Assembly: GCA_045577695.1 (NCBI GenBank)
Contig: JAZNIW010000045.1
Coordinates: 1 to 21,565, forward strand
Origin: UMGS1279 sp045577695
GTDB lineage: Bacteria > Bacillota > Clostridia > Oscillospirales > Acutalibacteraceae
DNA length: 21,565 bases
Direction: 5' to 3'
The notes under the pieces are model-generated. The model was not told the DNA's origin. It made no database searches and saw nothing but the letters and a program-made list of their open reading frames with translations. Positions 14,937 to 20,866 of this stretch are shown here, piece after piece (within the stretch, counting starts at the first letter, position 1; the number at the start of each line of letters is the position of its first letter). A program made the position numbers and the translations under genes.

Positions 14937-15449
14937 TTATTTAATATACTTTTCAAGCTCAACTTTAATAATATCTTGTTTCTCTACTGTAAATCCAGAA
15001 AACAAATGATATCTTTTTCTCGCAAAAATCCGAAGAATAGGAATCAAATCTATTTTTGCCTTATCAATTTCCAAAGTCAAAACCCCATTATCTTCTGAGA
15101 ATCTTTCGATTGCAGAAAAAGGTATTGTCCTTATAGGTACAACAAAAATAAAAGCTAACACATTGATTGCAGTTGAAGTATTATGAATTCCATTCTCATC
15201 TATCACAAAAGCATAACCAAATAGCACTTGTCTTATCAATGTAAAAAATGAAAATGTCCACGATAGTACAACTGCACCAATTGCAATAGTAAACAACATT
15301 TTGGTTTGACTATCCATTGGTGTATTATCTTCGATTAATATTTCATTTGCATTTAAAAAACATACACCATACCACCCCAATGCAACAATACCCAGTAAAA
15401 GGATAGAAACAATATAAAACTTCAAATTCAATTTAGCCTTAAACTTCAT
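14937..15449 (-). CDS. Small membrane protein with a PH-like domain
   Basis: 170 residues. Two transmembrane segments (about 10-30 and 52-72) are followed by a cytoplasmic beta-rich domain (GYAFVIDENGIHNTSTAINV, then IPFSAIERFSEDNGVLTLEI) whose strand-turn pattern is that of bacterial PH-like (YcxB/STM3941-type) domains. The function is unknown. The frame is open to 15488, but the ATG at 15449 follows GGCGGTGGTGATA. Its promoter and early leader (TATAATACACCTAA) are shared with the small membrane gene at 18.2 kb, although the proteins are unrelated. Confidence 0.6.
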   Translation of the reverse strand: MKFKAKLNLKFYIVSILLLGIVALGWYGVCFLNANEILIEDNTPMDSQTKMLFTIAIGAVVLSWTFSFFTLIRQVLFGYAFVIDENGIHNTSTAINVLAFIFVVPIRTIPFSAIERFSEDNGVLTLEIDKAKIDLIPILRIFARKRYHLFSGFTVEKQDIIKVELEKYIK

Positions 15450-15470
15450 TATCACCACCGCCTTAGGTGT

Positions 15471-15499
15471 ATTATATGCTTGTGTCAAATAAGGAACAA
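15471..15499 (-). promoter_or_regulatory. SigA promoter of the PH-like gene
   Basis: Minus strand TTGTTC (15494-15499), a 17-nt spacer, and TATAAT (15471-15476), followed by ACACCTAAGG. The left hairpin repeat of the DUF559 unit begins a few nt upstream of the -35. Confidence 0.65.
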
Positions 15500-15503
15500 A
15501 TTC

Positions 15504-15591
15504 ACCTCCCTTGCCCTAAAGGGAGGGGGGACCGCAAAGGCTCCCTTGCCTAAAGGGAGCTGGCAAAACCGTAGGTTTTGACTGAGGGATT
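15504..15591 (+). repeat. Left GC-rich hairpin repeat, pointing into the DUF559 ORF
   Basis: Three hairpins in order: CCTCCCTT/AAGGGAGG (15505-15526), GCTCCCTT/AAGGGAGC (15540-15560), and the variable CAAAACC-GTA-GGTTTTG (15564-15580). The repeat ends in ACTGAGGGATT. This is the style of repeat I associate with gut Firmicutes intergenic regions. It faces the nuclease gene. Confidence 0.75.
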
Positions 15592-15592
15592 C

Positions 15593-16054
15593 TTAGCAGT
15601 GGAGGGATTCCTTAACAAACAAATCAATATATTCGCATACACCTCTAAAATTTTTATTAACCTCATTGTTTGGTATACGAATTACTGTTAAGTTTCTGTT
15701 TTCTATTTTCGCTGTTCGGATTTTGTCTTTTAGCAATCCTTTTTCCTCATAATGTTGTGAACCGTCAAGCTCAATTATAAGCCGTGCTTCGTGGCAATAA
15801 AAATCAACAATATAATTATCTATAACTTTTTGCCGCAAAAATCTTATTGGATATGTACGCAAGAAATCGTACCACAAATGTCGTTCTTCTTTGGTCATAT
15901 TTTTTCGTAGTGTTTTTGCGTTGTCCGTTAGTTTAGGATTGTTTTTTCGTTCCGTATTATATCCCTCCGTCTTTTTATCCCCTCGCCACGCTATGCGCGG
16001 CCCTCTCCCCTTTAGGCAAGGGGCGCTTTGGCAAATCCACCTCCCTTTAGGCAA
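15593..16054 (-). CDS. DUF559 (Vsr-like, PD-(D/E)XK) endonuclease-domain protein
   Basis: The frame has 153 codons. The domain covers about residues 42-150: NAKTLRKNMTKEERHLWYDF, then the nuclease core FLRQKVIDNYIVDFYC, LIIELDGSQHYE (catalytic D in VDF, E-x-D/GxQH) and NLTVIRIPNNEV. The family is related to Vsr and is a predicted DNA nuclease; its substrate is unknown. The first 30 or so codons are translated repeat sequence. The only later ATG (15898) falls inside the domain and has no SD. The SD-like GGAGGG at the repeat end (15962-15967) has no normal start after it. The start is therefore unresolved. The last codons also lie in repeat sequence. The gene exactly fills the space between two inward-facing repeats. 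Confidence 0.75.
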   Translation of the reverse strand: MPKGRWICQSAPCLKGRGPRIAWRGDKKTEGYNTERKNNPKLTDNAKTLRKNMTKEERHLWYDFLRTYPIRFLRQKVIDNYIVDFYCHEARLIIELDGSQHYEEKGLLKDKIRTAKIENRNLTVIRIPNNEVNKNFRGVCEYIDLFVKESLHC

Positions 16055-16060
16055 GGGAGG
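15961..16060 (-). repeat. Right GC-rich hairpin repeat, pointing into the DUF559 ORF
   Basis: Read on the minus strand: a palindromic hairpin CCTCCCTT...AAGGGAGG (16060-16040), CCCCTTGCCTAAAGGGG (16023-16007), a variable hairpin CCGCGC-ATA-GCGTGG (16000-15986) that needs a G-U pair on this strand, and the end GACGGAGGGAT (15971-15961). It has the same order as the left copy, in inverted orientation. Confidence 0.75.
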
Positions 16061-16358
16061 CTCTTGTTTTCAACTTGTGGCAGTCATTTCCACAAGTTAA
16101 AAACTTCGCATAACAACAAGCATTTTCTTGTATTTAATATAACATTTTTTGCTGATATTTTCAAGTTATATATGATAATAGAGTTATCCCGAAAATACGA
16201 GATAACTCTATTTTTAATGGTATGACAAAAATCATACCGACATATTGAAAATCATACCAAAGAAAAGACAGTTGAAAACTTTGTTTCTAAGCTGTGATTT
16301 TTCCAAAAGTATGACGGCTATTCCTGCCTTGCCCTGTACGTTACTATATTTTTTGAAA
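16061..16358. other. Non-coding gap between the DUF559 unit and the sigma-factor gene
   Basis: No gene is visible. It holds a hairpin AACTTGTGG/CCACAAGTT (about 16072-16099), a plus-strand terminator (16177-16216), a hairpin GGTATGA/TCATACC (16219-16238), and a second TCATACC copy at about 16253. On the minus strand the last two give two direct copies of GGTATGATTTT. Confidence 0.6.
16177..16216 (+). terminator. Strong plus-strand terminator with no plus-strand gene before it
   Basis: AATAGAGTTATC (16177-16188) and GATAACTCTATT (16201-16212) form 12 bp with a 12-nt loop, then TTTT. Both neighbouring genes are on the minus strand. It may be a relic or may end an unrecognised plus-strand RNA. 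Confidence 0.7.
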
Positions 16359-17627
16359 TTAAAATATATAGTCCGTTATACAGTCATACCAATGAACATA
16401 AGTTTCTCCGTTAATAATAAGTTGTTCGTTGTTGGGGAGTTGTTCGCTCCATTTCTTTTTATAACGCTTTATTGCCCAATCATCACGGTTGAATCTACGC
16501 CAAAGAATTGTTCGTCCGTTTTCATCAACATATTGTTCTATTGCAATCGCATTGTTAAAATGTCCCAACTCCATTACACATACTGTATCAAAACTCTTTT
16601 TACCTATTTCAACTTTGAAACGCCCTACAATGTCTATTACTTCAGTATCGCCTGTTTTGGTAATGCTATTTCCAATGCGGTTTATGATACCTTTGGATTT
16701 TAATTCAGTTTCGTTTCCGCAATTATCTTCACCAAAACCCCAGTTATTCATAAAAACCTCACCATCAAGAAATGTAATGGTTTTTTTCGCATCGTTTTCT
16801 TGATGAGTTTCTGATAAATATCTACAATGTGTATCTGTTAATTGAGCAACAAATGCTCTTTCATTTACACGATTGTTTTTTATATCGTGCTGAATGCTCG
16901 TTATTTCAACCCCTTCAATACCGTGAACTTCCGCTTTGCCTATTACGCTAACATCAGAATACTCATCACATTTTTTAGTTTCAAAATCATACAATCCCCA
17001 AGTTGTTTTTTCTCCGAGTTTTGGTATAATACTCAAACCTTGAAGTTCCTCACATTTTACAGTAAAGGGTGTTTTAGATAACAGTGTAATTTTATAATCA
17101 GGTAATCTATCTGGTAGTTTATTCATAACATCATCAACCTTTCTAATATAAGTGTTTGTTGGATATATCCTTTTGAAATTTTGTTTAGCATTATATAAGC
17201 GACTTTTCACAGTTCCAATAGGAATGCCCAACCTTGCGGCAATTTCAGTTTGAGGCAACTCTTTCCAATATGATAGATAAAGAATTTGTTTATCTTTATC
17301 ACCAAGTGCCTCCAATACATCGCTGACTGTATTATTCTCAACATATCCAAATCGTGTTTGAGAAAGCCCGAATTCATTTAATTCTTCTATAGGTATTTCT
17401 AAATCTTTGGATTTTCCCCTAAAATAATCATTACATTTATGTCGTGCAATACCTATTATCCACGCTTTGAAAGATGTTTCTGTTTTAAGTTGACCAAAGT
17501 TCTTAAATGCAGTTAAAAACACCTCTTGCAGAATATCTTCCGCATCTGAAACATTTGGAATCCTAAATTTCACAAATCTTTCAATAGACAATTGATTACA
17601 GAAAAGCAAATCTTCAAAATTAGACAT
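16359..17627 (-). CDS. ECF-type sigma-70 factor with a large C-terminal domain
   Basis: 422 residues, about twice the length of a classical ECF sigma. Region 2 is at residues 10-75 (NVSDAEDILQEVFLTAFKNF, FKAWIIGIARHKCNDYFRG). Region 4 is at about 110-160 (LGDKDKQILYLSYWKELP, EIAARLGIPIGTVKSRLYNA). The remaining 250 residues form a soluble, beta-rich domain with no membrane segment and no family I can name; it includes several cysteines and repeated W/D-rich strands. It may sense a ligand in place of an anti-sigma factor. AGGAGGTGAGGTG lies directly before the ATG at 17627. An earlier open start (17666) is unlikely. An ECF-type promoter upstream suggests autoregulation. No anti-sigma gene is adjacent. 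Confidence 0.85.
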   Translation of the reverse strand: MSNFEDLLFCNQLSIERFVKFRIPNVSDAEDILQEVFLTAFKNFGQLKTETSFKAWIIGIARHKCNDYFRGKSKDLEIPIEELNEFGLSQTRFGYVENNTVSDVLEALGDKDKQILYLSYWKELPQTEIAARLGIPIGTVKSRLYNAKQNFKRIYPTNTYIRKVDDVMNKLPDRLPDYKITLLSKTPFTVKCEELQGLSIIPKLGEKTTWGLYDFETKKCDEYSDVSVIGKAEVHGIEGVEITSIQHDIKNNRVNERAFVAQLTDTHCRYLSETHQENDAKKTITFLDGEVFMNNWGFGEDNCGNETELKSKGIINRIGNSITKTGDTEVIDIVGRFKVEIGKKSFDTVCVMELGHFNNAIAIEQYVDENGRTILWRRFNRDDWAIKRYKKKWSEQLPNNEQLIINGETYVHWYDCITDYIF

Positions 17628-17670
17628 CACCTCACCTCCTAAAAAGTTCTTTAAAACCGGTTTCACTTAT

Positions 17671-17699
17671 ATAGTCGTAAAAACACACCAAAAGGTTCA
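17671..17699 (-). promoter_or_regulatory. ECF-type promoter of the sigma-factor gene
   Basis: On the minus strand TGAACC (17699-17694) is followed by TTTT, then 12 further nt to CGACTAT (17677-17671). This is the AACC...CG(A/T)CTA pattern of ECF-dependent, autoregulated promoters. No SigA -10/-35 pair is better. The palindrome AAACCGGTTT (17654-17663) lies in the leader. Confidence 0.55.
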
Positions 17700-17760
17700 T
17701 TAATAATAATTTTTTGTCCCTATTGTGCCACAACCATAGCACAAAAGCGGCAGAAGGGCA

Positions 17761-17931
17761 ATATGAAATGATATATCGCTGTGCGATATGATATACGGCA
17801 AGCTGTATGATATATTTGCCTTGCAAATATGATATAATATCCGTTCCTTCATATGCGAAGCATATATCATCCACCGCAGGTGGATATCATACCAAAGGTA
17901 TATCACCCGTTCCGTAAGGAACGGATATCAT
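17761..17931. repeat. Hairpin array A, mirrored, linker ATGATAT
   Basis: Four linkers ATGATAT (17768, 17788, 17807, 17829) separate hairpins such as ATCGC/GCGAT and ATTTGC/GCAAAT. The orientation then flips: ATATCAT or one-base variants at 17864, 17884, 17900 and 17925 separate ATATGC/GCATAT, CCACC/GGTGG, TACC/GGTA and CCGTTCC-GTAA-GGAACGG. At the flip stands an unpaired arm ATATCCGTTCC (17837-17847). Its exact complement GGAACGGATAT is at 17918-17928, the 3' side of the last hairpin. Loops are mostly GAA, GCA, AAA or GNRA. Confidence 0.9.
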
Positions 17932-17933
17932 TG

Positions 17934-17967
17934 AAAAAAGGACTTCACGAAAGTGAAGTCCTTTTTT
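17934..17967. terminator. Terminator abutting array A
   Basis: AAAAAAGGACTTCAC (17934-17948), GAAA loop, GTGAAGTCCTTTTTT (17953-17967): a 15-bp stem with A and T tracts, usable in both directions. It can end the minus-strand gene at 18033-18221, about 65 nt away. Confidence 0.9.
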
Positions 17968-18032
17968 CTGGGACCGACATTCAAAATGGAACCGGTCTGA
18001 AAACCTGATTTTTTTATTTCAACTTTATATTG

Positions 18033-18221
18033 CTATTTTTTCTTATCTTTTATGCTTTTAATTAAAATCACTAGATGTACCACAACAGCAGCAAATATAA
18101 AAATTGTACCACAAACGCTTATTATAAAAGGAACATCCGTTAATAACTCAAAAACATTTATAAGTGTCCAAAAAAACCAACAAATTGAAGCTATCAACCA
18201 TAAAACATTGACTTTTTTCAT
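18033..18221 (-). CDS. 62-residue protein with two membrane segments
   Basis: Hydrophobic segments at about residues 5-25 (VLWLIASICWFFWTLINVF) and 31-52 (FIISVCGTIFIFAAVVVHLV), ending in a basic tail (KSIKDKKK). It is probably an inner-membrane hairpin protein. I recognise no family. The ATG at 18221 lies 8 nt after AAGGTCGG; a GTG at 18230 is also open but too close to the SD. It has its own promoter, and a terminator lies downstream. Its promoter-leader module is shared with the PH-like gene at 15.4 kb. Confidence 0.6.
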   Translation of the reverse strand: MKKVNVLWLIASICWFFWTLINVFELLTDVPFIISVCGTIFIFAAVVVHLVILIKSIKDKKK

Positions 18222-18244
18222 AATTATCACCGACCTTTAGGTGT

Positions 18245-18273
18245 ATTATAGCATAAAAACAGTGGAGATGCAA
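18245..18273 (-). promoter_or_regulatory. Promoter of the 62-residue membrane gene
   Basis: Minus strand TTGCAT (18268-18273), a 17-nt spacer, and TATAAT (18245-18250) with an upstream TG (extended -10). It is followed by ACACCTAAAGG, as at 15.47 kb. The -35 lies 7 nt from the first linker of array B. Confidence 0.75.
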
Positions 18274-18279
18274 GATTTT

Positions 18280-18453
18280 AGTGATATTCTGTGCTTTGCA
18301 CAGAGTGATATTATGCCTTACGGCATAGTGATATTTTTGCTGTCGCAAAAGTGATATTATATTCGCCTCCAAAACTCGCGAAGCGAATATCACTTGGACT
18401 TTAGTCCAAATATAACTGCGAAGCAATATCACTCGCCGAAGGCGAATATAACT
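18280..18453. repeat. Hairpin array B, mirrored, linker AGTGATATT
   Basis: Four identical linkers AGTGATATT (18280, 18304, 18327, 18350) separate CTGTGC-TTT-GCACAG, ATGCC/GGCAT and TTTTGC/GCAAAA. After the flip, AATATCACT or AATATAACT (18386, 18409, 18425, 18445) separate TCGC/GCGA, TTGGACT/AGTCCAA, TGC/GCA and TCGCC-GAA-GGCGA. The flip arm TTATATTCGCC (18357-18367) is exactly complementary to GGCGAATATAA (18441-18451). The last linker deviates from its neighbours (AA for CA) in a way that preserves this pairing. Confidence 0.92.
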
Positions 18454-18486
18454 AAAAAACTCTTGTTCAAAAAGAACAAGAGTTTT
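18454..18486. terminator. Terminator abutting array B
   Basis: AAAACTCTTGTTC (18456-18468), a 5-A loop, GAACAAGAGTTTT (18474-18486), with A and T tracts. Its sequence is closely related to the terminator beside array C. Confidence 0.85.
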
Positions 18487-18531
18487 GGGTGTTTTGAACT
18501 TAATGAAACGAATTATATTTGCCTGAAAACA
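18485..18531. repeat. Conserved tail beside array B
   Basis: TTTTGAACTTAATGA, then ACGAATTA and TGCCTGAAAACA. It aligns with 19852-19897 beside array C over about 47 nt with few differences. In C the block runs into the GNAT stop codon; in B there is no minus-strand gene to its right. Confidence 0.8.
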
Positions 18532-18589
18532 ATATGTTTCTTCTCTGTATACTCATTTTTTCTATATCTATTATATCATATCTCGCTAA

Positions 18590-18610
18590 AAAGAACAAGA
18601 CTTGTTCTTT
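18590..18610. promoter_or_regulatory. Inverted repeat over the -35 of the methyltransferase promoter
   Basis: AAAGAACAAG (18590-18599), a central A, CTTGTTCTTT (18601-18610): a perfect 10-bp dyad. The right half contains the -35. A candidate repressor operator. Confidence 0.6.
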
Positions 18611-18630
18611 CAAAGCGTGTTTGATATACT
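18602..18630 (+). promoter_or_regulatory. Promoter of the methyltransferase gene
   Basis: TTGTTC (18602-18607), a 17-nt spacer, and TATACT (18625-18630), 33 nt upstream of the ATG. Confidence 0.7.
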
Positions 18631-18663
18631 TGTAGAAAAAGTATCACGTTGGAGGTATGATCA

Positions 18664-19578
18664 ATGGTCGGCAACGAGCTGAACGATATTTTGTATTGGG
18701 AAGATTATGAGATGTTTGCACAGTTTATTAGTAATCTCGAACAGAAATATGATTGTGAAAATCCTTTGGAGTATCAACAATGGAATCAAGAAATGGACAC
18801 ATTTTATTGTCGCACGATTCCAACAAAAAAAGACTTTGTTAAGCGGTTTAAACGATATACACTTCTAGGCAAACCACATTGGGTCAACGGTCGTCACAAA
18901 CAAATCAACGAACTTACTAACAGAGATCTGTTACAATCATATCATTTTGCTTCAGATGAAAACGGTGCGGAACGTGTCGCTATTGCCGAAAAAGCTCGCT
19001 TGGGATGGGCATCGCAACATTTACCGTATTACTCAGGGAAGATAAGTGCTGTTACAAATAAACCTTATCATATTATGGAAATGACCGTTGGTGCCGGTGT
19101 CGGTACAAATGCCGTTATTCGCTCATTGACGAGTCAGATGTACTATGTCGGTGTGGATATTGACTTTGTTTGTGCTAAAAATGCCGATGCCATCGGTCGC
19201 TTCTACCGTAAGAACGCACTTGGTATGTGTACTTCACTTTGGCATCTGCCATTTGCAAACGACACCTTTGATGTGGTTTGCTCGCATTTCGGATTGGATG
19301 AATGCCGAGAAATAGGCACGATTCTTGACGAAGCATCCCGTGTTCTTAAAGCAGGCGGAAAGCTTATTTTAGTGTCTCGCCACAACGCATGGTTACGTCA
19401 TCATACCATCTTTGAAAAATATGACATTGGTAAGAGTGAAACACTTGAACTTATACGTCAAGTACGCCTATATGCCGATTTTGAACAACTGGATTATCTT
19501 GTCACCGAAAGAGGTTTTTCAAAGACGGATTATATCCCATTTAAAAAATGGTATGTGGTAGAGTATCGAAAGTTATAA
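18664..19578 (+). CDS. Class I SAM-dependent methyltransferase
   Basis: 304 residues. About 130 N-terminal residues have no recognised domain. The Rossmann-fold methyltransferase follows: motif I IMEMTVGAGVGTNAVIR (about 138-154), motif II YVGVDIDFVCAKNA (about 160-173) with the acidic ribose-binding D, motif IV LPFANDTFDVVCSHFGLDE (about 195-213), and motif V/VI ASRVLKAGGKLILVSRHNAW. The substrate is not evident; it resembles UbiE/COQ5-like small-molecule methyltransferases in the core only. GGAGG lies 8 nt before the ATG. It is the only plus-strand gene of the array region and sits where array B would be expected to have a minus-strand gene. Confidence 0.85.
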   Translation: MVGNELNDILYWEDYEMFAQFISNLEQKYDCENPLEYQQWNQEMDTFYCRTIPTKKDFVKRFKRYTLLGKPHWVNGRHKQINELTNRDLLQSYHFASDENGAERVAIAEKARLGWASQHLPYYSGKISAVTNKPYHIMEMTVGAGVGTNAVIRSLTSQMYYVGVDIDFVCAKNADAIGRFYRKNALGMCTSLWHLPFANDTFDVVCSHFGLDECREIGTILDEASRVLKAGGKLILVSRHNAWLRHHTIFEKYDIGKSETLELIRQVRLYADFEQLDYLVTERGFSKTDYIPFKKWYVVEYRKL

Positions 19579-19630
19579 TAAACCAGTGAAGTAAAAGAAA
19601 GATTTCAGCATTAATAAGCACCAATAAATC

Positions 19631-19815
19631 AATGCGGAGCATTGTATATCATCAATTCCGCAAGGAATTGCATATCATCAAAACGAAGTTTTGTATATCA
19701 TCAAGCCGACAGTTTTTTGATACACACCTAAAGGTGCGATGAGATACAACACGGCTTTGCCGTGTTGATGATATACACGACTGCGTCGTGATGATATACC
19801 AAGCCTGTCGGCTTG
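19631..19815. repeat. Hairpin array C, mirrored, linker GTATATCATC
   Basis: AATGC-GGA-GCATT, AATTCC-GCAA-GGAATT and AAAAC-GAA-GTTTT are each followed by GTATATCATC (19644, 19693) or GCATATCATC (19670). After the flip, GATGATATAC or variants (about 19714, 19738, 19767, 19790) precede CACC/GGTG, AACACGGC-TTT-GCCGTGTT, CACGAC-TGC-GTCGTG and CAAGCC-TGTC-GGCTTG. The flip arm CAAGCCGACAG (19702-19712) is the exact complement of CTGTCGGCTTG (19805-19815). Linker direction relative to the flip is opposite to arrays A and B. Confidence 0.92.
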
Positions 19816-19819
19816 GATA

Positions 19820-19853
19820 AAAAAACTCTCGTTCCGAAGAACGAGAGTTTTTT
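19820..19853. terminator. Terminator abutting array C, downstream of the GNAT gene
   Basis: AAAAAACTCTCGTTC (19820-19834), CGAA, GAACGAGAGTTTTTT (19839-19853): 15 bp with A and T tracts. It serves the minus-strand 4HB-GNAT unit and can also stop transcription coming from the methyltransferase. Confidence 0.92.
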
Positions 19854-19910
19854 GGGAGTTTTGAACTTAATGACACGAATAAAATGTGCCTGAAAACAGA
19901 GGATTTTCTT
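19852..19910. repeat. Conserved tail between array C terminator and the GNAT stop
   Basis: TTTTGAACTTAATGA, ACGAAT, TGCCTGAAAACA and GAGGATTTTCTT in order. The first part matches the tail of array B (18485-18531); the last 12 nt match 14915-14926. Confidence 0.8.
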
Positions 19911-20436
19911 AATTTGATGAAGATTTATAATTGTACTGCATAGATAAATTTACAAAACCTTCGCAAATATTTTGATTAACAACTTCAAACCCTAAATTAT
20001 TCCAAAACCTACAACCGGAAATATTGTTGTCTTGTACCGACAAACAAAACTTTTTGATAACAGTATTAGAAAAAGAATCAAATAGGGCTTTAATTACCTT
20101 TGTGCCTATTCCTTGTCTCTTAAACTCTTCATTCATTAGAAAAAGTCCTATATAAAATGTCTGCTTATCTGGATAACAATATAATGCAAATAGAGAACAA
20201 ACAGGTTTTCCGTTATACGAAACCCCTATGTTATATACATTTTCTTTTGGAAAATCATTTGGACAATATTCAATTGTTTCAATGATAGCTTCTTTAGTTG
20301 CTGCTTGTCCGTCTGTCAATAAAAAATATTCTTTATTGCAATAGAAAATTTCTTCATATTTTTCAAAATTATCAGTTGTAATTCGTTCTATAACAAACTC
20401 AGGCAACCGCAACTGCATATTTTCGTATAAATTCAT
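19909..20436 (-). CDS. GNAT-family N-acetyltransferase
   Basis: 175 residues. The GNAT core is visible: beta-strand 4 FYIGLFLMNEEF, the acetyl-CoA loop KRQGIGTKVIKALFDSF (about 112-128, the RQXGIG signature), and the late strand-turn LSVQDNNISGCRFWNNLGFE. The N-terminal part (FVIERITTDNFEKYEEIFYC) is typical of acceptor-binding regions. The acceptor is unknown. The SD is weak, and an overlapping out-of-frame ATG lies 4 nt upstream. It starts 19 nt after the four-helix-bundle gene, so it is probably cotranscribed with it. Confidence 0.85.
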   Translation of the reverse strand: MNLYENMQLRLPEFVIERITTDNFEKYEEIFYCNKEYFLLTDGQAATKEAIIETIEYCPNDFPKENVYNIGVSYNGKPVCSLFALYCYPDKQTFYIGLFLMNEEFKRQGIGTKVIKALFDSFSNTVIKKFCLSVQDNNISGCRFWNNLGFEVVNQNICEGFVNLSMQYNYKSSSN

Positions 20437-20455
20437 TCATTTACACCATTTTCAA

Positions 20456-20812
20456 TTATTTATTCAACTTGCTTTTTGCAGTCTTAATCGAAGCAATTAA
20501 CAAGATACGAATAGTCGAACAAGTTTTATCAATAGATTTGTATGTTGCTTCGTCAATATAATCAGTTTTCAAAAGCATTTCAAGCCATTTGCCGGTTTCA
20601 TTTGCTTCTTTTAAGGCGATTTCCAATTTAGCAATGAAATCAGCACGGCTATGACCGTATTTACTTTCTGCAATATTGGCACAAACACTTGTAGCACTTC
20701 TGCCAATTTGATTTGAAATAACGGTTTCGTGTTTTGCCCTTAGTTCTTTTGTGAGTTTCAAGACATCGACTGATAATTGCATAGATAAATCTGAAAGTTT
20801 ATCCTCTTTCAT
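20456..20812 (-). CDS. Four-helix-bundle protein (23S rRNA IVS/Avd-related family)
   Basis: 118 residues. It matches the S23/IVS-encoded four-helix-bundle family (TIGR02436 type): helix 1 LSMQLSVDVLKLTKEL, the conserved turn NQIGRSATSVCANIAES (about 44-60), YGHSRADFIAKLEIALKEAN, and ETGKWLEMLLKTDYI. Members occur in intervening sequences of 23S rRNA genes, and the fold is that of Avd, the accessory protein of diversity-generating retroelements. They bind nucleic acid or a partner protein; no enzymatic role is known. AGAGGTGA lies before the ATG at 20812. The frame is open upstream only through array sequence. Its promoter -35 lies at the edge of array D. No reverse transcriptase is in the window. 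Confidence 0.88.
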   Translation of the reverse strand: MKEDKLSDLSMQLSVDVLKLTKELRAKHETVISNQIGRSATSVCANIAESKYGHSRADFIAKLEIALKEANETGKWLEMLLKTDYIDEATYKSIDKTCSTIRILLIASIKTAKSKLNK

Positions 20813-20837
20813 TGCTATCACCTCTTTTATAATACAA

Positions 20838-20866
20838 ATTATACCATATATTTGTACGAAGTGCAA
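20838..20866 (-). promoter_or_regulatory. Promoter of the four-helix-bundle/GNAT unit, -35 at the edge of array D
   Basis: Minus strand TTGCAC (20861-20866), a 17-nt spacer, and TATAAT (20838-20843). The -35 overlaps the first linker of array D (AACATC from 20865). Confidence 0.7.

Noticed and set aside
16245..16703. Plus-strand 152-codon frame overlapping the end of the sigma gene
   Set aside because: It is antisense to the sigma C-terminal domain, low in complexity, and lacks an SD.
17632..17906. Two minus-strand open frames (80 and 68 codons) over array A
   Set aside because: They run through the hairpin array, are rich in I/Y/H from TGATAT linkers, and lack ribosome sites. They are by-products of the repeat.
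18148..18432. Minus-strand open frame of 94 codons over array B
   Set aside because: Composed of translated linkers and hairpins, and it overlaps the real promoter and start of the 62-residue membrane gene.
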